Below the pieces are notes generated by a model. It was given only the letters and a program-made list of their open reading frames with translations. It was not told the origin of the DNA and made no database searches. Shown piece by piece: positions 1 through 9,358 of a stretch of 36,523 nt of DNA. Position numbers and translations under genes: made by a program. Source of the stretch: JAMCRM01 sp041685075 (GTDB lineage: Bacteria > Acidobacteriota > Terriglobia > Bryobacterales > Bryobacteraceae); NCBI GenBank assembly GCA_041685075.1, contig JAWLGN010000014.1, positions 1 to 36,523 of the forward strand, in the 5' to 3' direction. Every line of letters starts with the position of its first letter. Position 1 is the first letter of the stretch.

Positions 1-1205
1 GTGTAGTCCCGGTCGGTTACCAGGTAGCCGGGGGCGATATCGCCGTAGCCGGCGACCGCGACGAAGCGGCCGCGCCCGGTTTCCTGGGCGTACTTTTGAA
101 AATCCAGCACCGGCTCGCCCGGCAGAAAGAGCATGGAGACGCGTCCGATGGCGAGCGATGCGGTGTCGAGCGGCGTGGTGCGGGCCGCGAAGGCGGCGGC
201 CACGGCTGTACGGTAGGCGTTCTGCCCCGTGAGGCCTTCGAGCGGAGGCGCGGGCTTGCTCTCGAGTTTGAGAGGCACGTGCCGCCAGAGAAGCGAGCCG
301 GCCGGCTCGAATCGGGTGGCTCCCGCGGCGGCGGCCAGAGCGCGCTCGAGCCGCGTGGCGAGCGCCTCCCGCGCTTCGGGAGCGCCGTCGTTGTACTTCC
401 CTACCGTGACGTCGCCCGAGCAGCCGGTGAAGTAAACCTGGAAGACGCCTTCGGCGCGTTCGCGCTCTTCGCGTGCCCGGCCGACGAAATCGGCGGTGAC
501 GCGCCCGTCGCAGCAGAAGGTCTGGGGATGGGTGGCGTAGAAGTGCAGCCGCGCCAGGGGCCGGTCTCCCTGGGCCAGCGTGATGGTGCGGAGGTACGGG
601 TCGATGTCGCCCTCGGGCAACGCGGCCATGGCGGGATCCTTGGCGCCGCTGCTGTAACGCGTGTGAAGCTTGCCCTCGGCAAAGACGCGGCGCGCGGAGG
701 CCACCCGCTCGACCTTCACCCGCGAGGTGCCGACGCGGTCGAACGGCTGCATCTCGCCGGCGGCCTTGCGCACGGCCGCCGCCAGCCGGCTTGTCAGGCG
801 CGCGAGATACCCGTCGCTCATGCGCAGTGGGGGAGAAGGCAGGCCTTCCAGCAGGGTGTAGGCGTCGCCCACGATGTAGGGCGCGGTGTGCTGGTGTACG
901 GATTGCACCACGACGCGCGAAATATCGGTCCCGGCGGCCTCGGCGATCTTGGCGCGAAAGAGCCTGTGCGTGGAGCCGCCCACGCCGCACCAGTCCAGCG
1001 CCGCCAGCACGTAGCGCGAGCTGCCGTCATCGAGCACCACGCCCTTGATCCACAGGGGATCCTCGATCTTAGCGGCCGGAGTGATCCAGATATTCGGCTC
1101 ACCCGGTTCCGGCGAGGCATCGGCGCGGAACGTCCCCACGCGCAACCCGCCGGCGCAGAGCGGCGCCGCCAGGCACAAAACCGCAACTGCCGCTGGCCAA
1201 CCCAT
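1..1205 (-). CDS. neutral/alkaline ceramidase-like secreted protein, partial (C-terminus beyond left edge)
   Basis: Reading leftward from the ATG at 1203-1205, an open frame of 401 codons runs off the window without a stop, so the C-terminus is missing. Residues 1-18 form a signal peptide ending in LCA-G. The family features are a V-H-Q-H-T-A-P motif (His104, His106), a later A-T-H-P segment and a G-C-S-G-D-V segment. These match the metal-binding His pair and GDV-type loop of the neutral ceramidase N-terminal domain family (Pfam PF04734). True ceramidases split the amide bond of ceramide, but most short bacterial members have no proven substrate. It diverges from the TonB receptor that starts at 1433. 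It is less like the two copies at 15072 and 27083 than those are to each other. Family assignment is fairly sure; substrate is unknown. Confidence 0.8.
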   Translation of the reverse strand, partial: MGWPAAVAVLCLAAPLCAGGLRVGTFRADASPEPGEPNIWITPAAKIEDPLWIKGVVLDDGSSRYVLAALDWCGVGGSTHRLFRAKIAEAAGTDISRVVVQSVHQHTAPYIVGDAYTLLEGLPSPPLRMSDGYLARLTSRLAAAVRKAAGEMQPFDRVGTSRVKVERVASARRVFAEGKLHTRYSSGAKDPAMAALPEGDIDPYLRTITLAQGDRPLARLHFYATHPQTFCCDGRVTADFVGRAREERERAEGVFQVYFTGCSGDVTVGKYNDGAPEAREALATRLERALAAAAGATRFEPAGSLLWRHVPLKLESKPAPPLEGLTGQNAYRTAVAAAFAARTTPLDTASLAIGRVSMLFLPGEPVLDFQKYAQETGRGRFVAVAGYGDIAPGYLVTDRDY

Positions 1206-1293
1206 AGATCTCCTTCCGTATCATCATACGCCCCGGCGGCGTTTGCGTGCCCCGCGCCGCGGGGGCGAATCTTTCAACCTGCAAATTGCCTGG

Positions 1294-1321
1294 TTGCCGC
1301 AGCGTTCGCGCGCAGTATAAT
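1294..1321 (+). promoter_or_regulatory. sigma-70-type promoter for the first TonB receptor
   Basis: TTGCCG at 1294-1299 and TATAAT at 1316-1321 are separated by 16 bp. The -10 box is a perfect match to consensus. It lies about 110 bp before the receptor ATG at 1433, which leaves a leader of roughly 100 nt. Predicted from sequence only. Confidence 0.55.
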
Positions 1322-1432
1322 GCTGCTGGCAGCGGCACCGGGGGCCGCAGAAGCAGGGGTTATCCGCGCGAACGTACACTTTCTTACCGATGCCGAAAGG
1401 GGTGCTGCGCCGCCGTTTTGCGGGAGGTATCG

Positions 1433-4400
1433 ATGAGACGAATCCGTCGTGTTTTCGCTCTCTGCGCATTTCCAGCTATCGGAATGCTCCTGATTCCCGG
1501 AGCCTTCGCGCAGAGCATCACCGGCAGCATCGTGGGAACGGTCACGGATATCTCCGGGGCCACCGTTTCCGAAGCTGTCATCACCGTCACCAACGAACAG
1601 ACCAACCAGGAGCAGCGGGCGGCCACGGGCGGCGCCGGCGAGTACTCGGTTCCCAACCTGGCGCCGGGCAACTACGCGGTAAAGACCGAGGTGGCAGGTT
1701 TCAAGCCCAGCGTGGTGAGGGGCGTGCGGGTGCTGGCTACCCGCACGGTGCGGGTGGATATGGCGCTCGAACCGGGGGCCATCACCCAAACCGTCGAGGT
1801 AAGGGCCGCCGCGCCGGTCATCACTTCCGAGAACGCCACCATCGGGAACGTGCTGGAGAGCCAGACCATCACCACGCTGCCGCTGAACGGCCGCACGCTC
1901 GACCGTCTGATCCGCATCTCGGCCGGCGTCACTACCGATAGCGCCAATAACCCGCGGGTGGCCGGCAGCGCCTACTGGGCGGCATCCAGTTCAGCGTGGA
2001 CGGCCTGACCTATAACGACATGGGCAACGGCGGCGGGGCCTACTCCTACCGCAACGGGCTTGCCACGCTGCCCTCGGTGGAATCGGTATCGGAGTTCAAG
2101 ATGGACTCCAACAGCATGAAGGCGGAGTATGAGGGCTCGGTCTCCGCCACCGTGGTGACCCGCAGCGGCACCAACGACTTCCACGGCAGCGTGCTGTGGT
2201 TCAACCGCAACAAGGAGTACGCCGCCAAGAACGCCTTCGCCACCGCGATCGCCAAGCCGCCGTTCAACCGCAACGAGTTCGGGTACGCCATCGGCGGGCC
2301 CATCGTGCGCGACCGCACCTTCTTCTTCCACAGTTATGAAGGGCTGCGCGAGCGCACTTCCCGAACCAATACGCTGTCGGTGGCCACCGAGGCTATGCGC
2401 CGCGGCGATTTCACCGGGCTGCCCACAATTATCGACCCGCTGTCGCTCACGCCGTTCCCGGACAACCAGATCCCGGCCAACCGCATCGACCCGCGCTCCC
2501 AGACCCTCATCGACTGGGTGCCGCTGCCCAACCAGGCGGGCACCACCGGGGGCATCCTGCAGAACTACGTGGTGACCATTCCTCACATCTCCGACGTGAA
2601 CCGCTACGGCGTGCGGGTGGACCACCGCTTCTCCTCCGCCGACTCCATCTGGGTGAACCTGAACTACTCCAAGGGCGACCCCTACTTCGTGGCGCAGGGC
2701 TATCCGCCGCGCTACGGCTCCTGGCACAACGGCGGCTACAGCACCCAGAGCCTGAGCTTCACCCACATGCACACGTTTTCGCCCACCACGTTGAACGAAT
2801 TCCGCTACGGCTATCTCCGGCACGCCTCCGTACGGCAGGGCATGAACCGGGATTTCAATCCCCTGGAGCTGTTTCCCACGCTCCACCAGCCGGCCTACGG
2901 CGGGCTGCCCTACATGAGCATTGGGAACCACGTGGCCATCGGGGACTACGGCGGGAGCGATCTGACCCCGCAACTCACCCCGCAGTACGTTAATAACTTC
3001 ACCCATATCCGGGGCAAGCACACCATCAAGGCGGGGATCGATTTCGCCAACAACCGCGCGGCATCGTTCCCCGGCACCGCGGGCATGGCGTCGGGGTTGG
3101 CGGGCGACGCGGGTCTTGGCCGCTTTAACTTCAACGGCCGGTACACCAACCACAACCCGTCCGCTACCGCGCAGCCGGGCCATGGCTTTGCCGATTTCCT
3201 GTTGGGCTACCCCGTTTCGACTGCGCGCTCCACCACCACGCCCAACATGCTGTTCTACTCCACCCGCTACAGCGCCTACGTGCAGGACGACTGGCAGGTG
3301 ACGCCGCGCCTCACCATGACCTTCGGGCTGCGCTATATGGTGCAGACCATCTGGAAGGAGCGCGACAAGACGCAGGCGCAGTTCGATTTCGCTTCCGGCA
3401 TGCTGTACGTTTCCGGCGACCGGTTTCCGGCCGCGGCGCAGCAGGCCCTGATCGACGCATACCCGGTGACGACCTCGGCCGCGCTGGGTCTGCCGGCAAG
3501 CCTCGGGTCGACCGACAAGAACAACTTCTCGCCGCGCGTCGGCATCGCCTGGCGGCCGTTCGGCGACAACAAGACCGTGTTCCGCGCCGGCGCCGGAATC
3601 TACTACAACTACCTGCCGGTCTACATCGGCTTCCGGCAGTTGGGTTACAACAACGCGCCCTTCCTGCTGGCCGAAACCTTCGAGGCGGACCCGGGTCGCA
3701 CGCCGTCCCTTACCCTGGCCAGTCCCTTCCCGGGCGCGGGCAGATTGTCGCCCAACCCCACCCTGACGGCCGTCGAGCGGAATATCCGGAACGGCGAATC
3801 CTACCAGTGGAACGTCACCGCCGAGCGTGAAGTGAGCGCCAACCTGGGGGTGCGGGTCTCTTACGTGGGGAACAAGAGCACGCACCTGCCCTGGTACAAC
3901 TACTCGATCAACCTCTCGCGCGAGCAGATCCCCGGCGCCATCCAGCCCAACCGGCCTTACCAGCCGTGGGCCGATGTGCTGGTGCTGGCGGGCGGCGGCG
4001 ATTCCAACCTGCACCAGTTGCAACTGGAGGCCGTGCAGCGCTACCGCGGCGGCCTGACGTTCCAGGTCGAGTACTCCTGGACGCGCTCGCTCGATAACGT
4101 GCCGGTGGTGGGCGGGCCGCAGAACCCCTACAACGCGCGTATCGACCGCGGCAATTCCGACCAGATTCGCCGTCACATCTTCACCGCCGCTTACAGCTAC
4201 GAACTCCCGTTCGGCCGGGGCAAGAAGTGGCTCAGCGCGAACCGGGCGCTGGATTACGTCGTGGGCGGATGGGAGGTGGGGGGCATCACCTACCTGCGTA
4301 CCGGCGTGCCGTTTTCGGTGAGCTTCAGCGCCACCCAGCCGGGCTGGCGCGGCGGGCGCGCCGACGTGCTGCGCGACCCCAGGCTGGGCCGCGGCGAGCG

Positions 4401-4701
4401 CTCCGAGTACCGCTGGTTCGATCCCTCGGCCTTCGCGGTGCCCGCGCCCTTTACCTGGGGCAACTCGCCGCGCAACATGCTGTTTGCGCCCGGCGATATC
4501 GTCTTCGACGTCAGCCTGCTGAAGAGCTTCAGCATCACCGAGCGCGCCCGGGTGCAGTTCCGCGCGGAGGCGTTCAACATGCCCAACCACCGCAACCTGG
4601 GTGGTCCGGGAGCGAACATCTCGGTGCCCGCGTCGGTGGGTCGCATCTTCGGAGCGGGCGATCCCCGGCAGGTGCAGTTCGGGCTGAAGGTGTTGTTTTA
4701 G
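1433..4701 (+). CDS. Oar-like TonB-dependent receptor with carboxypeptidase-regulatory-like domain, split by a frameshift near 1977
   Basis: An outer-membrane receptor that would import oligosaccharides using TonB energy. The ATG at 1433 follows a GGGAGG ribosome site and opens a signal peptide ending AFA-Q. Residues ~27-110 are a carboxypeptidase-regulatory-like (CnaB-like) domain; then come a plug (LPLNGRTLDRLI segment) and a long barrel ending in a terminal Phe (QFGLKVLF). The frame from 1433 stops at 2008, while the rest of the protein continues in another frame to 4701. Adding one G to the GGG run at 1977-1979 restores Y-W-G-G-I-Q-F-S-V-D-G-L and joins the two into about 1089 residues. 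Both halves look fully conserved, so this is either a sequencing indel or a very young mutation. The glycosidase gene starts 2 bp downstream, so the pair is probably an operon. Confidence 0.88.
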
Positions 4702-4703
4702 CC

Positions 4704-6830
4704 ATGCGCTATCTCGTTCTGCTGGCGCTCGCGCTTTCCGCCGGTGCTCAACCGCGCTGGTGGGAGCGCGAGCCGCTGCGCATCATCGACCTCACCACCA
4801 GCGTGAGCGGCGTGGATTTCCGGCCGCCCGCCGAGGTGGCCGCGCGCAAAGCCGCCCTGGGGTACAACGCGGAGCACCTGGAAATCATGGGGCGGGGCGC
4901 CGGTCTCGACGACCGCCACTTCCATTTCCGAACCAAGCTCGCCGCGGTAGAGCATCCGGACTACCTGAGTGCGTACCTGCCGGAGGCCCGCAAGCGCGGC
5001 ATCCGGGTGCTCATCTACTTCAACGTCCACTGGTACACCATGGCGATGGGGGAGGCGCATCCCGACTGGCGGCAGATCCGCGAAGACGGCACGCCGGTGG
5101 ACAGAGTCTACGACACCGGCACCGATTTCTGCGTCAACAGCCCCTGGCGGGAATGGTGCTTCCAGGTGCTGCGCGACCTGGCCGCCTACCCCATCGACGG
5201 CATCTTCTACGATGGCCCCATCTTCCGCCAGGACACCTGCTATTGCCGGCACTGCCGGGTGAAGTTCCGCCGGCAGTACGGGCGCGACCTGCCCTCGAAG
5301 AAGAGCCGGCGCGGCAGGGATTTCAAGGGCCTGCTCGAGTTCCAGGCCGCCAGCCTGGCGGATTACCTGCGCGACTCGCGCCAGGTGCTGAAGTCCATCA
5401 ACCCCGAGCTGGTTCTCTACATGAACGGCGGTTTGCGCGGAGCCAACTGGGCCACCGGACGTTTCAACCGCGTGCTGGTTGCCGAGCAGGACCTGCTGGG
5501 CGCTGAAGGCGGCTTCATCTCGGGCGACCTGACGCGCGTGCCGTTGTGGAAGCCCGGGCTCACGGCGCGCCTGCTCGAAACGCAGGCCGGGGGCAAACCG
5601 CGGGTGATCTTCTGCGCCTCCAGCCACAAGCCGTGGACCTTTTCGCTGCTGCCCGCCGCCGAGCTGCGCCTGCTCTACGCCGATTCCATCGCCAACGGCG
5701 CGAACGTGTGGTTTTCCAGCACGGCCTTCGAGTTCGACCAGCCGGAGATGGAGACGCTGGCGGAGATGAACGCCTATCTGAAGCGCGCCGCCGCGTACTA
5801 CACGGGGACGCGCTCGGAAGCGCGTGTGGCGGTGGTCTGGTCCGATACCACGGCGAACTTCTACGCGGGTGCGGGCGCCCAGATGATCGACATTGACCAG
5901 GTGGCGGGTCGCAGCGAAGCGGGCAACCTGGAAGCCGAGTTCACGGGCATCTCCGAGACGCTGCTGCGCTCCCACACGCCCTTCGACGTGATCGACGACC
6001 AGGCGCTCGCGAGCGAACCCCTGGAGCGCTACCAGGCCATCTTTCTCCCGAACGTGGCGTGCATGAGCGATGCCGTGGCCGCACGGCTGCGCGAGTATGT
6101 GCGTGCGGGCGGCCGCATCTTCGCCACCTTCGAGACCTCCGCCTTCGACGATACGGGCACGCGCCGCCCCGACTTCGCGCTGGCCGGCGTTTTCGGGGCG
6201 AGCGCCGGCCGCAGGCTCGTGGGTCCCACCCGTTGGGACTTCATGAAACCCGTGGCCGCGGACCCGCTGCTCGAAGGCATCACCCGGGAACTCATTCCCG
6301 CGACGCTTTACCACCTGGAGGTGAAGCCGGCGCCTGCGGCCAAGGCACTGCTGCGGTTCACCGAGCCGCTCAAGGGCCGCTACGACGGCGTGCCGCCGCT
6401 ATCGAACGACCCGGCGCTCACGGTGCATCCCTACGGCAAGGGGCAGGCGGTCTATTTCAGCGGCGATTTCGGCGCCATGACCGCGACTTTCCACACCCAG
6501 GAGTACCTGGAGCTGGGGAAGAACCTCGCCCGGGCGCTCGCGCAGCCCATCGTGGAAGTGGATAACGCACCGGGCTCGGTGGAAGTGGTGGTGCGCTTGC
6601 AGGAAAACGGGCGGCGGCTAATTCACCTGGTCAACTTCACCGGCGAGATGACGCGGCCGATTCGCAAGGTGGTGCCCCTGGCGGAAATTCGGGTCGCGGT
6701 GCCGGAGGGCCGCAAGGCCTATACGCTCGTCGGGCAGCGGGAGCTTCCGGTAAGCAAGAACACACGCGGTTGGGCGGAGGTGGTGGTGCCGCGCCTCGAA
6801 GAGTACGAAGTGGTGATGGTGGAGCGGTAA
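4704..6830 (+). CDS. secreted glycoside hydrolase-like protein with beta-galactosidase trimerization domain
   Basis: The protein has 708 residues. The ATG at 4704 is 2 bp after the TonB receptor stop, and a short signal peptide ends near SAGA-Q. Residues ~25-370 look like a TIM barrel of the hypothetical glycosyl hydrolase 6 / GH42-related type. They include an IRVLIYFNVHWY strand and a G-I-F-Y-D-G-P segment followed by a C-Y-C-R-H-C cysteine cluster, which is usual in this group. Residues ~370-620 resemble the Glyco_hydro_42M trimerization domain, a glutamine-amidotransferase-like fold (VAVVWSDTTANFY, then GGRIFATFETSAF). A small C-terminal beta domain follows. Substrate is not evident. Tight coupling to the receptor suggests both handle the same glycan. 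An in-frame upstream extension into the receptor gene is not needed. Confidence 0.8.
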   Translation: MRYLVLLALALSAGAQPRWWEREPLRIIDLTTSVSGVDFRPPAEVAARKAALGYNAEHLEIMGRGAGLDDRHFHFRTKLAAVEHPDYLSAYLPEARKRGIRVLIYFNVHWYTMAMGEAHPDWRQIREDGTPVDRVYDTGTDFCVNSPWREWCFQVLRDLAAYPIDGIFYDGPIFRQDTCYCRHCRVKFRRQYGRDLPSKKSRRGRDFKGLLEFQAASLADYLRDSRQVLKSINPELVLYMNGGLRGANWATGRFNRVLVAEQDLLGAEGGFISGDLTRVPLWKPGLTARLLETQAGGKPRVIFCASSHKPWTFSLLPAAELRLLYADSIANGANVWFSSTAFEFDQPEMETLAEMNAYLKRAAAYYTGTRSEARVAVVWSDTTANFYAGAGAQMIDIDQVAGRSEAGNLEAEFTGISETLLRSHTPFDVIDDQALASEPLERYQAIFLPNVACMSDAVAARLREYVRAGGRIFATFETSAFDDTGTRRPDFALAGVFGASAGRRLVGPTRWDFMKPVAADPLLEGITRELIPATLYHLEVKPAPAAKALLRFTEPLKGRYDGVPPLSNDPALTVHPYGKGQAVYFSGDFGAMTATFHTQEYLELGKNLARALAQPIVEVDNAPGSVEVVVRLQENGRRLIHLVNFTGEMTRPIRKVVPLAEIRVAVPEGRKAYTLVGQRELPVSKNTRGWAEVVVPRLEEYEVVMVER

Positions 6831-6832
6831 AA

Positions 6833-8356
6833 TCAACCGGCGAATACGGATGAGCTGGATGAAGCCTGGGGCGGCGGCTGAGCGAGCGCGGGTTGCGCGG
6901 CGAGAGGGTCGCCGCGGTCCGATAGCCAGGCTCTGAGGCGGCGGGTCAACTCCTCTCGCACGCCGGCGTGTTCCGGGTGGGCCGAGAGGTCTTCGAGTTC
7001 GTGCGGATCCTCCGCCAGGTCGAATAGCTGGCGGCGCCGGAGCTTGGGATACCAGACCAGCTTCCAGCGGTTCGTGCGGATCATGCGCTGCACATCGCGG
7101 AAATAGCCGTAGGTTTCGTTGTAGATCGACGTGGACCGTCCGCTCAGGATCGGCGCCAGGCTTCGGCCCTCGATGGCCGGCGGGGGTTCGATGCCGGCCA
7201 GGTCGCAGGTAGTGGGAAACAGGTCGCGCAGATAACACTGGGCGGAGCTGCGGCGGCCCTTGGGAATCCCCGGCCCTCGCAGGATCAGCGGAACGCCGAT
7301 GCTGTGCTCGTACATGTTCTGCTTGCCGCGGAGCCCGTGGCTGCCGATGGCGAGGCCGTTATCGGAGGTGAATACGACCACGGTGTTCTCGAGCTCGCCG
7401 CTCGCTGCCAGCGCCTTCAGAATGCGCCCGATCTGCGCATCCAGGTGCGTGATCACCGCGTAGTACACGGCCAGTTCCTCTCGCACCATCTTGGAAGTCC
7501 GGGGCCAGGGAAACAACAGTTCGTCGCGGCCGCGGAAGTTCCCATGATCGAACGGATGCTCCGGAAGGAAGTTCGCGGGCAGCGGAATGGCTTCGGGATC
7601 GTACCGCTTCTCGTAGCCCGGGGGCATTAGAAGGGGGTCGTGCGGCGCTGTAAAGTTCACCTGCAGGAAGAAGGGCCGCTCCGGTTTCCGCCGGATGAAG
7701 CCGATGGCCGCGTCGGCTAACCGGCTGCTGATCGCCGCTGTAAGCCCCACGCCGCGTTCCGGGAACAGGCGGCCGTCGTCGGTCTGAAACATCCAGTTCT
7801 TAAAGCCGGTAACGGGCCTGCCCGCCCAATCGGTCTGTTCGCCGGACCCGCGCGCGCTGCCGGCCCCGAACAGTCCCTGGCTTTCTTCATAGCCGGTGTC
7901 CGCCGGTTTGCCCTCGCTGCGCCACCATTTCCCCACGTACCAGGTGTGATAGCCGGCCCGGCGCATGGTATCGGCCCACCGGGGCAGTTGCGGGTCGATG
8001 GCGCCTCCATGAAGCGCGCCATTGCGGAAGATCGTGCACCCGGTCAGCAGCTCCGCGCGGCTGGCCACGCAAATCGGAGAGGCGCATGATGCCCGGAGAA
8101 ACGAGGTGCCCTCCCGGACCAGCCCGTCCAGGTGCGGTGTGCTGATCGCCCTGTTGCCGAGCATCCCGACCGTATCCGGCCGCTGGTCATCGGTCAACAG
8201 TAAGAGGATGTTGGGACGCCGTCTCGGGGATCGCGGCGCCGCCCATGCCCCACGCAGCGCGGGACCGAGGGCCAGCGCTTTCGCCGCCGCGCGGCGGGAG
8301 AGATGCGAAAATTCGCACGGCCCGGCGTGGGCCCGAGAACGGCGCGCAAAGTACAT
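6833..8356 (-). CDS. secreted sulfatase (arylsulfatase family), Cys type
   Basis: Hydrolyses a sulfate ester, probably on a polysaccharide. Numbered from the ATG at 8356, the protein has 507 residues; a GTG at 8386 is a possible longer start, and neither has a clear ribosome site. A twin-arginine-like leader (S-R-R-A-A-A-K at 20-26) is followed by the sulfatase strand P-N-I-L-L-L-L-T-D-D (metal ligands Asp56, Asp57). The formylglycine motif is C-V-A-S-R with Cys96; Ala replaces the usual Pro, a known tolerated variant. Later motifs APHDP and FTSDNG are present, as is the C-terminal QLFDLAEDPHELEDL segment. It needs formylglycine-generating enzyme, which is not in this window. It is convergent with the upstream glycosidase and divergent from the GntR regulator, which may control it. 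Confidence 0.92.
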   Translation of the reverse strand: MYFARRSRAHAGPCEFSHLSRRAAAKALALGPALRGAWAAPRSPRRRPNILLLLTDDQRPDTVGMLGNRAISTPHLDGLVREGTSFLRASCASPICVASRAELLTGCTIFRNGALHGGAIDPQLPRWADTMRRAGYHTWYVGKWWRSEGKPADTGYEESQGLFGAGSARGSGEQTDWAGRPVTGFKNWMFQTDDGRLFPERGVGLTAAISSRLADAAIGFIRRKPERPFFLQVNFTAPHDPLLMPPGYEKRYDPEAIPLPANFLPEHPFDHGNFRGRDELLFPWPRTSKMVREELAVYYAVITHLDAQIGRILKALAASGELENTVVVFTSDNGLAIGSHGLRGKQNMYEHSIGVPLILRGPGIPKGRRSSAQCYLRDLFPTTCDLAGIEPPPAIEGRSLAPILSGRSTSIYNETYGYFRDVQRMIRTNRWKLVWYPKLRRRQLFDLAEDPHELEDLSAHPEHAGVREELTRRLRAWLSDRGDPLAAQPALAQPPPQASSSSSVFAG

Positions 8357-8364
8357 CGAGGATC

Positions 8365-8370
8365 TATAAT
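8365..8370 (+). promoter_or_regulatory. possible -10 box for the GntR regulator
   Basis: A perfect TATAAT lies at 8365-8370 in the 89 bp between the divergent sulfatase and GntR starts. No convincing -35 is visible 16-18 bp upstream. The box overlaps the alternative GTG start of the sulfatase, so regulator and sulfatase promoters may interfere or be co-regulated. Confidence 0.3.
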
Positions 8371-8445
8371 AGCCTATCAGCTTCACAGGCCCGCGCCCCC
8401 GCGCCGCGCGGAGCGGATCTGGACGGCATCATCGAGACAGCAATC

Positions 8446-9171
8446 ATGGCGACCGCAACCACTCAGACATCCTGGCTGAAGCGGGAATCCCTCACGGACC
8501 AGACCGCTCACGCGATCCGCAATGCCATCCTGACCGGAGAGTTCGCCCTCGGGCGCAAGTTGAAGGAATCGGAACTCTCCACGCGCTACGGCGTCAGTCA
8601 CAGCGTGGTCCGCGAGGCGCTGCACGTGCTGCAAGGTGAAGGACTGGTGGTGACCAAGCCCTACTGTGGGCGCTCGGTTTTCACCTTGACGGAAACGGAG
8701 GCGCTGGAGCTGACGGTCATGCGCGCATCGCTGGAGTCGCTGGCCGCTTACCTGGCCGCCGAGAAGATCACCGACGAGTGGGCCGGCAGGATTCTCAGCG
8801 CCGCGGCCGTGATGAAGTCGGCTGCTGCGGCCGGCTACCCGAGCTGGGTGGACAGGGAACTCAACTTCCACCGCACCGTGTGGGTGGCTTCCGGGAACGA
8901 TTGGCTGGTCCGGCAGCTCAGCCAGTCCGCGGTGCCGACCCTGGCGTTGGGGACGTTGCGCCTGTTCAGGAACAGCCTGGACTGGGACGTGGAGAAGGTG
9001 CAGGAGACCACGTCATCCTGGGAGAAGACCGACGGCGTGCGAGGTCACCAATCGGTCGCCCGGGCAATCGCCGGCGGCCACGCCGCCCGCGCCAGGGAGA
9101 TGATGATCCGGCACATCCTGGGATCGCCTCACCTGGTAGGGTACCGTAAGGCATTGTTCGCCATGTCCTAG
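8446..9171 (+). CDS. GntR-family transcriptional regulator, FadR/FCD subfamily
   Basis: A 241-residue DNA-binding regulator. Residues ~10-75 form the GntR winged helix (T-D-Q-T-A-H-A-I-R-N-A-I-L-T-G, then S-V-V-R-E-A-L in the recognition helix). Residues ~85-230 form the all-helical FCD ligand domain with its usual ELNFHRTVWVASGN and GHQSVARAIAGGHAARA helices, which often bind a carboxylic acid or sugar acid through a metal. The ATG at 8446 is chosen because the frame upstream is low-quality sequence overlapping the sulfatase. It is divergent from the sulfatase and precedes the secreted glycosidase-like gene, so it may regulate either. FCD regulators near pectin genes often sense uronates, but the ligand here is unknown. 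Confidence 0.88.
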   Translation: MATATTQTSWLKRESLTDQTAHAIRNAILTGEFALGRKLKESELSTRYGVSHSVVREALHVLQGEGLVVTKPYCGRSVFTLTETEALELTVMRASLESLAAYLAAEKITDEWAGRILSAAAVMKSAAAAGYPSWVDRELNFHRTVWVASGNDWLVRQLSQSAVPTLALGTLRLFRNSLDWDVEKVQETTSSWEKTDGVRGHQSVARAIAGGHAARAREMMIRHILGSPHLVGYRKALFAMS

Positions 9172-9358
9172 CGGCGGCCGGGCGTGCCATCACCAGGCCG
9201 TCCCCGATCACGCGCGAGTTTGTGGAGGCCCTGCGCGGCGGGGCGGCAGCGGCGACCGTACCGGCCCGGCCCGGAGGATTCTCCGTCGAATTACGCGGCT
9301 TGTATTCATTCCGTTCCGATGATAGAGGTAAGAGGAACATTTTCCGAGGGAGGAGCCA

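Noticed and set aside
96..1436. 446-codon rightward open frame at the left end
   Set aside because: The opposite strand encodes the ceramidase-like protein with a signal peptide and family motifs, so this is a shadow frame.
1433..2008. Programmed frameshifting to explain the split TonB receptor
   Set aside because: No slippery heptamer with a downstream stop-proximal pseudoknot was seen, and this receptor family is not known to use frameshifting.
1972..4590. Very long leftward open frame (872 codons) opposite the first TonB receptor
   Set aside because: It mirrors the receptor's codon pattern in high-GC DNA, is rich in His/Val/Arg/Gly without domains, and the receptor frame has clear homology.
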